59,330 nucleotides of DNA from Actinomycetota bacterium (GTDB lineage: Bacteria > Actinomycetota > Thermoleophilia > Solirubrobacterales > 70-9). Where the stretch lies: assembly GCA_018268415.1 (NCBI GenBank), contig JAFDWO010000044.1:1-59330 (forward strand). Reading direction: 5' to 3'. Of the stretch, positions 51,272 to 59,330 are shown piece after piece. Under the pieces are notes generated by a model. That model saw nothing but the letters and a program-made list of their open reading frames with translations, did no database searches and was not told where the DNA came from. How positions within the stretch are numbered: position 1 is the stretch's first letter; each line of letters opens with the position of its first letter. Both the position numbers and the translations under genes were made by a program.

Positions 51272-52675
51272 ATGCTCTTCCGCCAGATCATCCACGAGGA
51301 CCTTGGCTGCGCCTCCTACCTGGTCGCCGACCGCGAAAGCGGGATCGCGGTGGTCGTCGACCCACAATGGGAGGTCGAGCCCTACCGGCGCCTGGCACGC
51401 CTGCACGGGGTGCGGATCGGCCACATCCTGGAGACTCACAACCACGCCGACCACGTCTCCGGCCACGGCCGGCTGGTGCGGCAGACCGGCGCGACGCTCC
51501 ACGTCCACGAGCTGGCCACGGCCGAGTACGAGCACGAGCCCTTCACCGACGGCTGGCAGCTGACCGTCGGCGACCTGACCGTGGAGGCGATCCACACGCC
51601 CGGGCACCGGCCCGAGCACACCTGCTTCCTGCTGAGCGACGCGGGCCGCGGCGGCGCGCCCTGGGCTCTGCTGTCCGGCGACTCGCTCTTCATCGGTGAC
51701 GTCGCCCGCCCCGACCTGGCGATCGAGCCACGCGAAGGCGCCGCACAGATGTTTCACTCTCTCCACGAACGCCTGTTGACGCTCGACGACGAGGTCGAGG
51801 TCTGGCCCGGCCACCTCGGCGGCTCGCTCTGCGGCGGCTCGGGGCTCGACCTGAAGAGCTCCTCGACGATCGGCTTCGAGCGTGCCCACAACCCGGCGCT
51901 GGCGATCGAGGCCGAGGTCGACTTCGTCGCGAGCGCCACCTCCTCCCTCCCCGACCGCCCGCCGAACCTCGAGCAGATCGTCGCGCTCAACCGCGGCCCC
52001 CTGGTCCAGGGATTCGGCACGCCGCCGGCGATGACCCCGCACGAGGTCGAGGAGGCGGTCGCGGCGGGCGCCGTGGTGATCGACGGGCGCACCAACGAGC
52101 AGTTCGACGAGGCTCATATCGCCGGCGCGCTCAGCACCTCCTCCTACGACACCGGCTTCGCCACCAAGGTCTCGCGGGTGGCGCCCGCCGGCGCCGACAT
52201 CATCGTCGTCGCCGGCTCCGACGTCGACGAGTGCGAGGCGGCCGAACTGCTGGCCGCGGTCGGCCTGCCGGTGCGCGGCTTCCTCGAGGGTGGGATGACC
52301 GCCTGGCGGCTCGAGGGCCGGCCGGTCGAGCGGATCGAGCTGATCGACCCCGACGAGCTGGCACGACGGGTGGCCGAGCCGGACGCCCCACTGGTCCTCG
52401 ACGTGCGCAACCGGACCGAGTACGCGGCCGAGCACGTCCCCGACAGCCTCCACATGCCCTACGGCGACATCGCCGCCCGCATCGACGAGCTGCCCCGTGA
52501 TCGCCCGATCGCCGCGATCTGCCGCGGTGGGAAGCGCTCCGGCCTCGCCGCCTCGATCCTGCAGCGCGAAGGCTTCGCCGACGTCATCCACGTCGGCAAG
52601 GGCGTCGGCGCCTGGCGCGCGGCAGGCAACCCGGTCGAGACCGGCGCCCCCGGCGCCGTCCCCCAGCCGGGCTGA
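51272..52675 (+). CDS. MBL-fold persulfide dioxygenase-like protein with two rhodanese domains
   Basis: The 467-residue protein starts with an ETHE1-like metallo-beta-lactamase domain: metal ligands in THNHADHVSGHG (about residues 55-66), HTPGHRPEHTC and GDSLFIGDVARPDL, then GHLGGSLCG. Two rhodanese domains follow at about 260-355 and 368-455. The first has no active Cys (VVVAGSDVDE); the second has CRGGKRSG with Cys near 424. CstB-type proteins of this build oxidise persulfides to thiosulfate or sulfite. A GGACCACCAACC stretch precedes the ATG. It stands alone. Confidence 0.88.
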   Translation: MLFRQIIHEDLGCASYLVADRESGIAVVVDPQWEVEPYRRLARLHGVRIGHILETHNHADHVSGHGRLVRQTGATLHVHELATAEYEHEPFTDGWQLTVGDLTVEAIHTPGHRPEHTCFLLSDAGRGGAPWALLSGDSLFIGDVARPDLAIEPREGAAQMFHSLHERLLTLDDEVEVWPGHLGGSLCGGSGLDLKSSSTIGFERAHNPALAIEAEVDFVASATSSLPDRPPNLEQIVALNRGPLVQGFGTPPAMTPHEVEEAVAAGAVVIDGRTNEQFDEAHIAGALSTSSYDTGFATKVSRVAPAGADIIVVAGSDVDECEAAELLAAVGLPVRGFLEGGMTAWRLEGRPVERIELIDPDELARRVAEPDAPLVLDVRNRTEYAAEHVPDSLHMPYGDIAARIDELPRDRPIAAICRGGKRSGLAASILQREGFADVIHVGKGVGAWRAAGNPVETGAPGAVPQPG

Positions 52676-52707
52676 AGTCGCGTCGGCTCACTGCCGATAG
52701 CTTCCGG

Positions 52708-53160
52708 GTGAGACGCACCAAGGCAACCCTCGCGGCGCTCGGGCTCGTCGCCGGCGCGCTCGGGCCCTTCGCCGGGAGCGCTGCGGCCACCTTCGAAGCG
52801 ACGATGGCAACCCGCCAGGCGAGCGTCGGCGCGGCCGGACCGACGTTCGTCCTCGAAGCCGGCGGCGGGCGCCGCACCCGGATCCGTGACCTCTCGATCG
52901 AAGCCGGGCCGTGCGGCTCGATCTTCGCGCCGCTCCTGAACATCACCAAGGAGGGCCGAGGCTTCGCCGACGGGAACGGCACCGCCACCTTCGGCAACAG
53001 CGCCCAGGATCTGCACCTACAACTCGAACTGCGGCTCAAGCCGCGCGGCGAGGGCCTGCGCGCGAGCGGCGTCTTCAAGGCGACGATCGGCTCCTGCCAC
53101 GGGCGCGTCCCCCTCGACCTCATCTCCACCAGCATCCGCGGCGGTGGTCGGCACGGCTGA
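52708..53160 (+). CDS. Small secreted protein
   Basis: The 150-residue product has a signal peptide (residues 1-26, AGSAAA) and a beta-rich mature part with two Cys (GPCGSIF and GSCHGRV) likely bridged. No family recognised. The GTG at 52708 follows the MBL gene by 32 bp; a shared transcript is possible. Function unknown. Confidence 0.65.
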   Translation: MRRTKATLAALGLVAGALGPFAGSAAATFEATMATRQASVGAAGPTFVLEAGGGRRTRIRDLSIEAGPCGSIFAPLLNITKEGRGFADGNGTATFGNSAQDLHLQLELRLKPRGEGLRASGVFKATIGSCHGRVPLDLISTSIRGGGRHG

Positions 53161-53174
53161 CGCCGCGCCCTCGC

Positions 53175-53693
53175 TCAGTCGCGCGCGACCTCGGCGAGCA
53201 GGGCTTCGAGGTCCAGTGGGCGCGTATACATGTGCACCTTCTCCCCCTCCTCGGCCTGCGGCCACCGCTCGCGCGGGCGATCCCAGTAGAGCTCGATCCC
53301 GTTGCCGTCCGGATCGGCAAGGTAGAGCGCCTCGCTGACCCCGTGGTCAGAGGCCCCTTCGAGCGGCACCCGAGCCTCGACCAGGCGACGCAGGGCGTCG
53401 GCGAGCGCGGCCCGGGTCGGATAACGGATCGCGACGTGGAAGAGGCCGGTCGTGCCCGGCGGGGGCGGCGAGCCGCCGCGCGACTGCCAGGTGTTGAGGC
53501 CGATGTGGTGGTGATAGCCGCCCGCCGAGACGAAGGCGGCTTCGGCGCCGTAGCGCTGCATCAGCTCGAACCCGAGCACGCCGCAGTAGAAGTCCAGAGC
53601 CCGCTCGAGGTCGGCCACCTTCAGGTGCACGTGGCCAATGTCGACGCCGGGGTCGATCGGCCGCGGCTCGGGAACGCCCGCGGGCTCAGGCAT
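53175..53693 (-). CDS. VOC-family (glyoxalase/extradiol dioxygenase-like) protein
   Basis: The 172-residue protein has two beta-alpha-beta-beta-beta units: IGHVHLKVADLERALDFYCGVLGFEL with metal His near 22, YHHHIGLNTW, LFHVAIRYPT and LYLADPDGNGIELYWDRPRE with metal Glu. These fit CatE/BphC-like dioxygenases and their relatives. It could act on a catechol or another vicinal-oxygen substrate. It overlaps the RNase HI-like gene by 8 bp. Confidence 0.82.
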   Translation of the reverse strand: MPEPAGVPEPRPIDPGVDIGHVHLKVADLERALDFYCGVLGFELMQRYGAEAAFVSAGGYHHHIGLNTWQSRGGSPPPPGTTGLFHVAIRYPTRAALADALRRLVEARVPLEGASDHGVSEALYLADPDGNGIELYWDRPRERWPQAEEGEKVHMYTRPLDLEALLAEVARD

Positions 53694-54087
53694 TGTCGAG
53701 GGCCTCGTTGACGAGCCGGTCGGCGTCGGCGTTCTGGGCGCGCTTGACGTGACGGATCGACCAGTTGTCGAGGTCGGCCAGCGCCGCCCTGGCCTCCGCG
53801 TGCAGCTCCTTCATGCCGGCGTTTTTCACCTTGTAGCGACCTTCGACCTGGCGCACCACCAGCTCGGAATCGCCGATCAGCTCGAGGTCGGTGGCGCCGT
53901 GGGCGGCAGCGAGCTCGATGCCGCGCAGGAGCGCCCGGTACTCGGCGACGTTGTTCGTCGCACGCCCGATCGTCTCCCCGACCGCCTCGACGATCCGCCC
54001 GTCGGCGTCGCGCAGCACGACCCCGATCGCGGCCGGACCCGGGTTGCCGCGCGCACCGCCGTCGACGTTCACAGTGAAGCTCGCCAT
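53686..54087 (-). CDS. Ribonuclease HI-family protein
   Basis: The 133-residue protein has the RNase H fold with all acidic residues: VNVDGGARGNPG (Asp9), NNVAEYRALLRGIE (Glu), LIGDSELVVRQVEG (Asp) and NADADRLVNEAL (Asp). It should cut RNA in RNA-DNA hybrids; the short form without a hybrid-binding domain is common in actinobacteria. Start at the ATG at 54087 fits the first strand; the frame open to 54276 is shadow. It lies 11 bp after the zinc-finger gene, so they may be one operon. Confidence 0.85.
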   Translation of the reverse strand: MASFTVNVDGGARGNPGPAAIGVVLRDADGRIVEAVGETIGRATNNVAEYRALLRGIELAAAHGATDLELIGDSELVVRQVEGRYKVKNAGMKELHAEARAALADLDNWSIRHVKRAQNADADRLVNEALDNA

Positions 54088-54098
54088 TGGATCAGACG

Positions 54099-55139
54099 CT
54101 ACCGGTGCACCGGGCGCCCGTTCTGCGCCTCGCGGCGGCGCGGCGCCACCATCACGATCCTGCCCTCGTGCGCCGAGGCGTTCCACTGGCGCGCGGCGGC
54201 GTCGATCTCCGACACCTCGTAGCCCTTCGCCAGCTCGAAGACCGGCCGTAGCTCGTCGCCGAGGTCGACGCCCCACTGGTACCAGGTCAGCTCCCAGGCG
54301 ACGGTCACCCGGACCACGTCCTCGGACCCGGCGTGGTCACCGACCGAGACCGACGGCGCGCCCAACGTGCGGGTCAGGCCGGCGGCCGTGCGCCCGGCGT
54401 CGCTGGAGTTGAAGCGGGCGATCGCGCGCTCGAAGCGGCTCTCCGGCGAGAGGTCGGGCTGCAGCCGGCGCGGACGCATACCGCGGCCGGCCGGATCGGG
54501 CAGCGGCGCCGGGGACGCGTCGGCGTCGGGCGCCGGAGCCGCGGGCGGCGGCGAGTGCTCGGGCTCGGGGATCGAGTCCGGCGACGGCAGGGCGGCAGCG
54601 TGCCCGTGCGGCAGGTCGGGATCCAGGTCGACGCGGTCCCCGGACACCTCCGCCTCCGTTTCGCGATGGCGCGGTCGGAACAGGCGACCCAGGCGCCCGG
54701 ATATCGGCGACCGGCTCGCGGCCTCGTCCCGGTCCTCGTCCTCGTCCTCACACCACTCGGCCTCGACGTCGTATTGCTCGGTCTCGAGTTCGTGAACCTG
54801 GCGCCGTGGGGACGCGGGCCCGGGCTCCTCCGCGGGGCGCCGGCGAGAAGCGGGCGCGGGCTCCTCTTCGGCGACTCCTGCGTCGCCAGGAACGGAGTGC
54901 GCCACGTCCGCCTCCGGGCGCGAGAACAAGCGGCCGAAGAACCCGGGCTTCCGCTCCGCCTCGGCGCGGAGTCGCTCCTCGGCCCCCGCCTGGTCGGCGG
55001 GCAGCCAGCCGGCCGCCGCGACGCGATCGACGCACAGCTCGCAGACCTCGTGGCGGCCCTCGGCGGAGACGTAGGAGTGGACCTTCTCGCCGACGAGAAA
55101 CGTCCGTCCGCAGACCTCGCAGGCATCTTGGGGGCTCAC
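54099..55139 (-). CDS. Zinc-finger protein with long acidic/disordered middle
   Basis: The 346-residue product starts with a Cys4 knuckle (ACEVCGRTF near 7-15 and CELCVDRV near 33-40). Residues 60-235 are low complexity: Pro, Glu, Arg and a stretch of Asp/Glu near 130-140. The last 105 residues form an ordered domain (SRFERAIARFNSSDAGRTAA, VRVTVAWELTWYQWGVDLGD). It is cytosolic and not of a family I know; conserved location next to the sigma factor is possible. Its C-terminal domain may bind a nucleic acid or protein. Confidence 0.7.
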   Translation of the reverse strand: MSPQDACEVCGRTFLVGEKVHSYVSAEGRHEVCELCVDRVAAAGWLPADQAGAEERLRAEAERKPGFFGRLFSRPEADVAHSVPGDAGVAEEEPAPASRRRPAEEPGPASPRRQVHELETEQYDVEAEWCEDEDEDRDEAASRSPISGRLGRLFRPRHRETEAEVSGDRVDLDPDLPHGHAAALPSPDSIPEPEHSPPPAAPAPDADASPAPLPDPAGRGMRPRRLQPDLSPESRFERAIARFNSSDAGRTAAGLTRTLGAPSVSVGDHAGSEDVVRVTVAWELTWYQWGVDLGDELRPVFELAKGYEVSEIDAAARQWNASAHEGRIVMVAPRRREAQNGRPVHR

Positions 55140-55226
55140 CCGGCCAAGTTAGCAGCGGGCACGGGCTTCCCGCAAAATGCGCGAGCCGACGGGCGAATCT
55201 GAATGCAGCCTTGCTTCCGGCGGGCG

Positions 55227-56000
55227 TCAGGCCTGCTGCAGGTGGGACTTCAGGCGCATCACGGCCTTGGTGTGGAGCTGTGACACGCGCGACTCGGTGA
55301 CGCCGAGAACCTCGCCGATCTCACGCAGCGTGAGGTTCTCGTAGTAGTAGAGGGCGACGACGAGCTGCTCACGCTCGGGGAGCGAGCCGATCGCCTCGGT
55401 CAGCCGGTCCTTGACCTCGTTGGAGGCGAGCGCCTCCTGCGGGTCGGCGGCGCGATCGTCGGCGATCGTGTCGAGCAGGCTGACCTGGTCACCGGAGGAG
55501 TCCGACACCGTCCACAGCTCATCCAGGGCGTAGACGGACGAGTTGGCGATCTCGAGCAGCGCGCTCTGCAGCTCCGCCTCGGTCATGCCCAGCTTTGCGG
55601 CGAGCTCGGCCTCGGTCGGTGCCCGTTGCAGCTCGTGCTCCAACTTGGCCTGCGTCGTTTCGATTTCCCGCGCCCGCGCGCGCACCGAGCGCGGCACCCA
55701 GTCGAGCGAGCGCAGTTCGTCGATGATCGAGCCGCGGATGCGGGTCATGGCGAAGGTCTCGAATTTGATCCCGCGCTCCGGCTCGAAGCGCTCGATCGCC
55801 CCGATCAGCCCGACCAGCCCGTAGGAGATGAGATCGGCGTCCTCGACGTGTGACGGGAGGCCGGCGCCGAGCCGGCCCGCGACGAACTTGACCATCGGCG
55901 AGTAGGCGACCACGAGGCGCTCCCGCGCGGCCGCGTCGCCTTGATCTTTGTAGCGACGCCAGAGCTCCCGCAGCTCGACTTCCTTGACCCCGGTCTCCAT
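55227..56000 (-). CDS. fliA: FliA/WhiG-family RNA polymerase sigma factor
   Basis: The 257-residue sigma factor has sigma-2 (SPMVKFVAGRLGAGLPSHVEDADLISYGLVGLIGAIERFEP in segments, FETFAMTRIRGSIIDELRSLDWVPRSVR), sigma-3 (APTEAELAAKLGMTEAEL) and sigma-4 (LPEREQLVVALYYYENLTLREIGEVLGVTESRVSQLHTKAV). This full set is the FliA/WhiG type used for flagella in motile bacteria and for sporulation in Streptomyces. No flagellar genes are here. The ATG at 56000 is in frame with a GTG at 56006. It is 87 bp from the zinc-finger gene and 37 bp from xerD. Confidence 0.92.
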   Translation of the reverse strand: METGVKEVELRELWRRYKDQGDAAARERLVVAYSPMVKFVAGRLGAGLPSHVEDADLISYGLVGLIGAIERFEPERGIKFETFAMTRIRGSIIDELRSLDWVPRSVRARAREIETTQAKLEHELQRAPTEAELAAKLGMTEAELQSALLEIANSSVYALDELWTVSDSSGDQVSLLDTIADDRAADPQEALASNEVKDRLTEAIGSLPEREQLVVALYYYENLTLREIGEVLGVTESRVSQLHTKAVMRLKSHLQQA

Positions 56001-56037
56001 TGCCACGATCAGATCCTACTTTCACCAGGGTTTTTGA

Positions 56038-56970
56038 TCATGCACGCGGGTGACTGTCGGCGTAGGTATCGCGTAGGCGGGCGGCGTCGACCCGGGTGTA
56101 GACCTGCGTCGTGGAGATCGAGGAATGGCCCAATAGTTCCTGAATCGTACGCAGATCTGCGCCACCCTCAAGCAAATGCGTTGCAAAAGAATGCCTTAGC
56201 GAGTGCGGCGAGACCCCGCCGATCGAGGATACGTTCCCGACCCAGATCCGCAGCCGTCGAGTCACATCCGAGTTGGAGAGTCGCCGGCCGCTCTTGGAGA
56301 GGAAGAGGGCGCGCTCGCGGGGGTCGCCTGCCAACGGGCGCCTGGCGCGCTGGAGATAGCGTTCGAGCGCCCGCCGGGCGGGCTCGCCGACCGGCAGCAG
56401 GCGCTCCTTCGAGCCCTTGCCCAGCACCCGCAGCTGGTCTTCTTCGAAGTCGAAGGAGTCGATGTCGAGGTTGACGATCTCCTCGCAACGCAGGCCGCAC
56501 GAGTAGGCGAGCTCGAACATCGCCCGGTCGCGCAGCTCCAGCGGGGTCCGCGCCGGGATGCCCTCCAGCAGGGAGCGCATCTGCTCGCCGCTCATCACGT
56601 TCGGCAGCTTCTGGGGGCGCTTCGGGCTGGAGACGAGCTCGGCCGGGTTGCCGCCGACCCGCTCGGTGCGTACCAGGAAGTCGTAGAGGCCGCGGATCGC
56701 GGCGAGGTTGCGGGCGACCGTCGTCGACGCCTTGCCCTGCTGGGAGAGCGAGGCGGCGTAGCGGCGCACGTCACGGTGGCGCAGGTCGCCGGGCCCGAGG
56801 TGGAGCGCCTTCGCCCAGCCGACGAAAGCGGCGAGGTCGACGCCGTACGCACGTCGGGTCCGCTCGGCGGCACCACGGGTCCGCAGGTCACGGTCATATC
56901 CGGCAAGTGCCGCATCCCAGTCCACGGATGCCCCATTCGTTGCCGAGTCGTCACGTCCTGCGCGGGTCAC
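56038..56970 (-). CDS. xerD: Site-specific tyrosine recombinase XerD
   Basis: The 310-residue protein has an N-terminal core-binding domain (YDRDLRTRGAAERTRRAYGVDLAAF in segments) and a catalytic domain with all residues: Arg in CGLRCEEIV, Lys in GKGSKERLLP, HSLRH, HSSISTT (His) and Tyr in TTQVYTRV. The length and GADLRTIQELLGHSSISTT block identify Xer recombinases that resolve chromosome dimers, rather than a phage integrase. It is placed by a sigma factor, not near the island. Confidence 0.88.
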   Translation of the reverse strand: MTRAGRDDSATNGASVDWDAALAGYDRDLRTRGAAERTRRAYGVDLAAFVGWAKALHLGPGDLRHRDVRRYAASLSQQGKASTTVARNLAAIRGLYDFLVRTERVGGNPAELVSSPKRPQKLPNVMSGEQMRSLLEGIPARTPLELRDRAMFELAYSCGLRCEEIVNLDIDSFDFEEDQLRVLGKGSKERLLPVGEPARRALERYLQRARRPLAGDPRERALFLSKSGRRLSNSDVTRRLRIWVGNVSSIGGVSPHSLRHSFATHLLEGGADLRTIQELLGHSSISTTQVYTRVDAARLRDTYADSHPRA

Positions 56971-57032
56971 GCGACACTCATACCCGACCAGGGGGACACA
57001 GGTCGCCGACCGCGCCGGCCTTCGCGGATCCC

Positions 57033-58067
57033 CTACCCAATAAAGATGGGAGTCCCTACTTCAACTTCGTTGTACAGCTCTTCGACGTCCGGTATGGACA
57101 TTCGTACGCAGCCGTGCGAGGCGGCGCTGCCGAGCGATGCCGTCTCTTCGGTGCCGTGGATCCCGGCGCCTTCGAAGATCGCCATCCAGCGCGCCTTGAT
57201 CGGATTGTCGGGGCCGGGCGGGATGACCTGGCCGGCGAGATCCCCGGCCCAGTCGGATTCCGGCACGTACCAGGTTGGTTCTTCTTCCATCGCCTGGATC
57301 GCGTAGGTGCCTTCCGGGGTTTCAAGCCCTTCCTGGCCCACCGCGACGGTGTAGGTCTTGGTCAGTTCCAGGTTCCGGAACAGGCGCAGGGTGAAGTTGG
57401 CCCGGTCGAGGGTGAGGTAGGACGGGTAACGGGCGGCGACCTCCTCGGTGGTCACCTCGGGCGTGGTCTTGTGGACGTGGACGGTCACGGTCCGCGGGCC
57501 GCCCCCGGTCACCGCCGCCCGCAGTTCGTCGGTGAGGCGCACGTCACGGAGCTTGCGCCCCGCCTGCGAGGCGACGACTTCGAGCGTGTCGGCGGTCGGG
57601 TCGACGGAGGCGTCGCGCGGCGCCCGGTCGAGGTCGTCGGCGATGCTGCGGACGAACTTGTTGATCGCGCTGCGCGAGTAGTCGACCTGGGCGGAGATCG
57701 CCACTTCGAGGTCGTTCCCGCCGAGGTACCGGCCGATCCGCGTCGGCAGGTCACCTTCGCGGCTGACGTGAACGGCGCGCGCCACGGCGGCTTCGATGTT
57801 GGCGCGAACCTTCAGTCGCTCCGCCGGGAGCGACCACTTCTGGTCCCGGAAGGTAGCCCGCAGCGGGCCTTCCAGAGGGTGCAGCAACTCGCGGCGGACC
57901 TTGGCTTCGGCTTCCTTGGCGTCCATCCCGCCGACATCGATCCCGGCGACCGTCACCCCGTTGGCGATCTTGCCGTCCTGGGAGCGGTCGTACAGGTACG
58001 CGCCCGCCGCCACGAGGGCGGCGACGAACACTGCTGCCGTCGCGATGATCACCGATTTGCGGCCCAT
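57033..58067 (-). CDS. L,D-transpeptidase with peptidoglycan-binding domain
   Basis: The 344-residue protein has a membrane anchor (residues 5-28), a PG_binding_4/VanW-type region (about 35-210, with VAGIDVGGMDAKEAEAKV) and a YkuD catalytic domain with HGTEETASLGSAASHGCVRM (split around SHGCVRM, active Cys) near 320. It makes 3-3 cross-links in the cell wall. The ATG at 58067 has GGGGACGG upstream and fits the anchor; a GTG 12 bp earlier is possible. Codons are less GC-biased (TTC, GGT) than in the flanking genes. Confidence 0.88.
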   Translation of the reverse strand: MGRKSVIIATAAVFVAALVAAGAYLYDRSQDGKIANGVTVAGIDVGGMDAKEAEAKVRRELLHPLEGPLRATFRDQKWSLPAERLKVRANIEAAVARAVHVSREGDLPTRIGRYLGGNDLEVAISAQVDYSRSAINKFVRSIADDLDRAPRDASVDPTADTLEVVASQAGRKLRDVRLTDELRAAVTGGGPRTVTVHVHKTTPEVTTEEVAARYPSYLTLDRANFTLRLFRNLELTKTYTVAVGQEGLETPEGTYAIQAMEEEPTWYVPESDWAGDLAGQVIPPGPDNPIKARWMAIFEGAGIHGTEETASLGSAASHGCVRMSIPDVEELYNEVEVGTPIFIG

Positions 58068-58161
58068 AGCCGTCCCCACAGCTCAGGTCGTTGGACTTGA
58101 CACAGTGTCAGTGTAGGCAGAGGGCGGGACGTGGCCACGGCCGCCGGGTTCGTTGAGGGAT

Positions 58162-58887
58162 ATGTTTCGATCCATGCGCTCCAAGGACGAGGTCCGGACA
58201 GAGGTCTGGAAGGCGATGGACGAGCAGGGGGTCTCGCGCTTCCCGGGCGCAGAGGGGCGCATCCCCAACTTCGCCGGGGCCAAGCTGGCAGCCGAAAAGC
58301 TGGCCTCCCACCGGCTCTGGAAACGGGCGATGGTGGTCAAGGCGAACCCCGACTCGCCACAGACCCACGCCCGCCGCCTCGCCCTCGAAGAAGGCAAGAC
58401 GGTGATCATGGCGGTGCCGCGCCTACGCGACCCCCACCCGTTCCGCGTCCTCGACCCGAAGAAGCTCTCGAAGAAAGCGGTCCAGGAGGCGGCGACGATC
58501 AAGGGCGCCCTCAAGCACGGCCGCGTCGTCGCCCTCGACGACCTGCCGGAGATCGACTTCGTCCTCTGCGGCTCCGTCGCGGTCAACCTCAGCGGCGCGC
58601 GGATCGGCAAAGGCGGCGGCTACCACGACCTCGAGTACGGGATCCTCGTCGAGGCGGGAAAGATCGACTCTCACATCATCGTCGCCACCACCGTCCACCC
58701 GATCCAGATCCTCCGCCAGCACCTGATGGTCACCGCCCACGACCTCCCCTGTGACGTCATCTCCACCCCCCGCGCGGTGATCGAGATCGAGCGCCAGTAC
58801 GACCGCCCCCGGGGCATCCTCTGGGACCACCTGCAGCCACCCCAGATCCGCGAGATCCCCGTGCTCGAACGCATGGGCTACGCCTAG
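58162..58887 (+). CDS. 5-formyltetrahydrofolate cyclo-ligase family protein
   Basis: The 241-residue protein resembles the MTHFS family: KDEVRTEVWKAMDEQGVSRF, KANPDSPQTHARRLALEEGK (nucleotide site), IDFVLCGSVAVNLSGARIGKGGGYHDLEYG (in segments; GKGGGYHD is the family signature) and DVISTPRAVIEI. Actinobacterial and archaeal relatives are longer than E. coli YgfA. Function as folate cyclo-ligase is assumed. Start chosen at the ATG at 58162 just after GAGGG; an ATG at 58174 is another option. It is divergent from the L,D-transpeptidase. Confidence 0.8.
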   Translation: MFRSMRSKDEVRTEVWKAMDEQGVSRFPGAEGRIPNFAGAKLAAEKLASHRLWKRAMVVKANPDSPQTHARRLALEEGKTVIMAVPRLRDPHPFRVLDPKKLSKKAVQEAATIKGALKHGRVVALDDLPEIDFVLCGSVAVNLSGARIGKGGGYHDLEYGILVEAGKIDSHIIVATTVHPIQILRQHLMVTAHDLPCDVISTPRAVIEIERQYDRPRGILWDHLQPPQIREIPVLERMGYA

Positions 58888-58990
58888 CCGGCCGGTTCCG
58901 AGCCTGGCGGCGGAAAGCCGGGGCCCGGGGGAAGGGACGCAGCCCCTGAAACCAGCTCCCCGCTGGAAAGGCATGCGGCCCGAGGAGGCT

Positions 58991-59322
58991 GGCGCCCCGG
59001 GGAAGGGCCCCGGCCCCCTCCAGCTGTCGCCCATGGCGGAAAAGGATGCGGCCGTCTCGTCCACGGCCCGGACAGGCTGTGGCCGTGGCCGAGACGGCCG
59101 GGGGTGCGGGGAGCGGGCCGCGGAAGCACGGAGGGACCTCGCGGGAGGGTGCGGGCGATGAGGCGGATCCCTCACGGGAGGGACACGGCGCTCCCACGGA
59201 TCCGAGACGCGCGTCCCACGGATCCCCCTGATCCCGGCCCCGGGGGTCGGGAGGTGTGGCGGATCCCTCACCGGACCGGGACCCCGTCACGAAGATGCCG
59301 GGAACGTCACCCTTCCTCCCAC
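58991..59322 (-). repeat. Long GC-rich repeat, copy B (inverted copy at 84-446)
   Basis: The reverse complement follows copy A from its GGAGGAAG start (near 59322) to the first tandem unit (58991), with substitutions and without A's extra block. The inner hairpin is conserved (arms 59049-59068 and 59081-59100). The remaining 58888-58990 and 59323-59330 hold no gene. Confidence 0.8.
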
Positions 59323-59330
59323 CCTTCGCC

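Noticed and set aside
55227..56000. Part of a flagellar cluster
   Set aside because: No flagellar or chemotaxis genes are found around the sigma factor.
1..59330. Linear replicon with terminal inverted repeats
   Set aside because: The repeats are diverged, not at the exact ends, and no terminal-protein or telomere genes are seen.

Overview
The window reads as chromosomal DNA from a high-GC Gram-positive bacterium, most likely an actinomycetota lineage near Thermoleophilia/Solirubrobacterales (an inference from about 70% GC, GTG starts, a DUF2510 protein, a FliA/WhiG-type sigma factor, TreT and many NarL-type two-component systems; no rRNA is present to fix the taxonomy). Genes are dense and often overlap by 4 bp. 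The two ends (about 84-446 and 58991-59322) carry inverted, diverged copies of the same GC-rich non-coding repeat, so the window ends lie in a dispersed repeat family.

Layout. 1-1.1 kb: palindromes and tandem repeats, no gene. 1.1-11.7 kb: flavodoxin-like protein, FAD oxidoreductase, trehalose synthase TreT coupled to a GNAT/acyl-CoA-ligase-like fusion, a DUF779-like protein, two NarL response regulators, a universal stress protein, a GAF histidine kinase and a membrane protein. 11.7-32.5 kb: one uninterrupted minus-strand catabolic block. In transcription order it holds gntR2, class III aminotransferase 2, hyuA2, hyuB2; then aminotransferase 1, gntR1, hyuA1, hyuB1, a Cys4 protein and a BKACE enzyme; then livK-G-F-H-M, ridA, acetoacetyl-CoA synthetase and an isochorismatase-type hydrolase. 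These enzymes fit together: uptake, ATP-dependent opening of a cyclic amide, deamination to a keto acid with RidA clearing enamines, BKACE cleavage with acetyl-CoA to acetoacetate plus a new acyl-CoA, and reactivation of acetoacetate by AacS. The substrate is unknown.

32.5-38.6 kb: a promoter with two VanR-like operators, a tiny secreted His/Lys/Asp-repeat protein, a NarL-type two-component system, a sulfide:quinone-reductase-like enzyme, gene debris, and an ECF sigma factor with a membrane partner.

38.66-48.90 kb: a composite genomic island built on one tRNA-Gly(GCC) gene. The intact tRNA (43837-43910) is flanked by a 3'-half copy on the left (38664-38707) and a 5'-half copy on the right (48865-48903). 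The halves overlap only in the six bases of the anticodon loop, which marks the likely crossover. The left element carries toxin-antitoxin-like modules (HigBA-like, AbiE with toxin gene first, an RHH protein, an uncertain antitoxin-like ORF) and a broken response regulator. The right element carries a tyrosine integrase whose 5' end was replaced by an IS3 element, plus two surface or secreted cargo proteins.

48.96-58.9 kb: a pair of related secreted proteins (one frameshifted), an MBL-fold/double-rhodanese persulfide enzyme, a secreted protein, a VOC dioxygenase, an RNase HI-like protein, a zinc-finger/acidic protein, a FliA/WhiG sigma factor, XerD, an L,D-transpeptidase and a 5-formyl-THF cyclo-ligase family protein.
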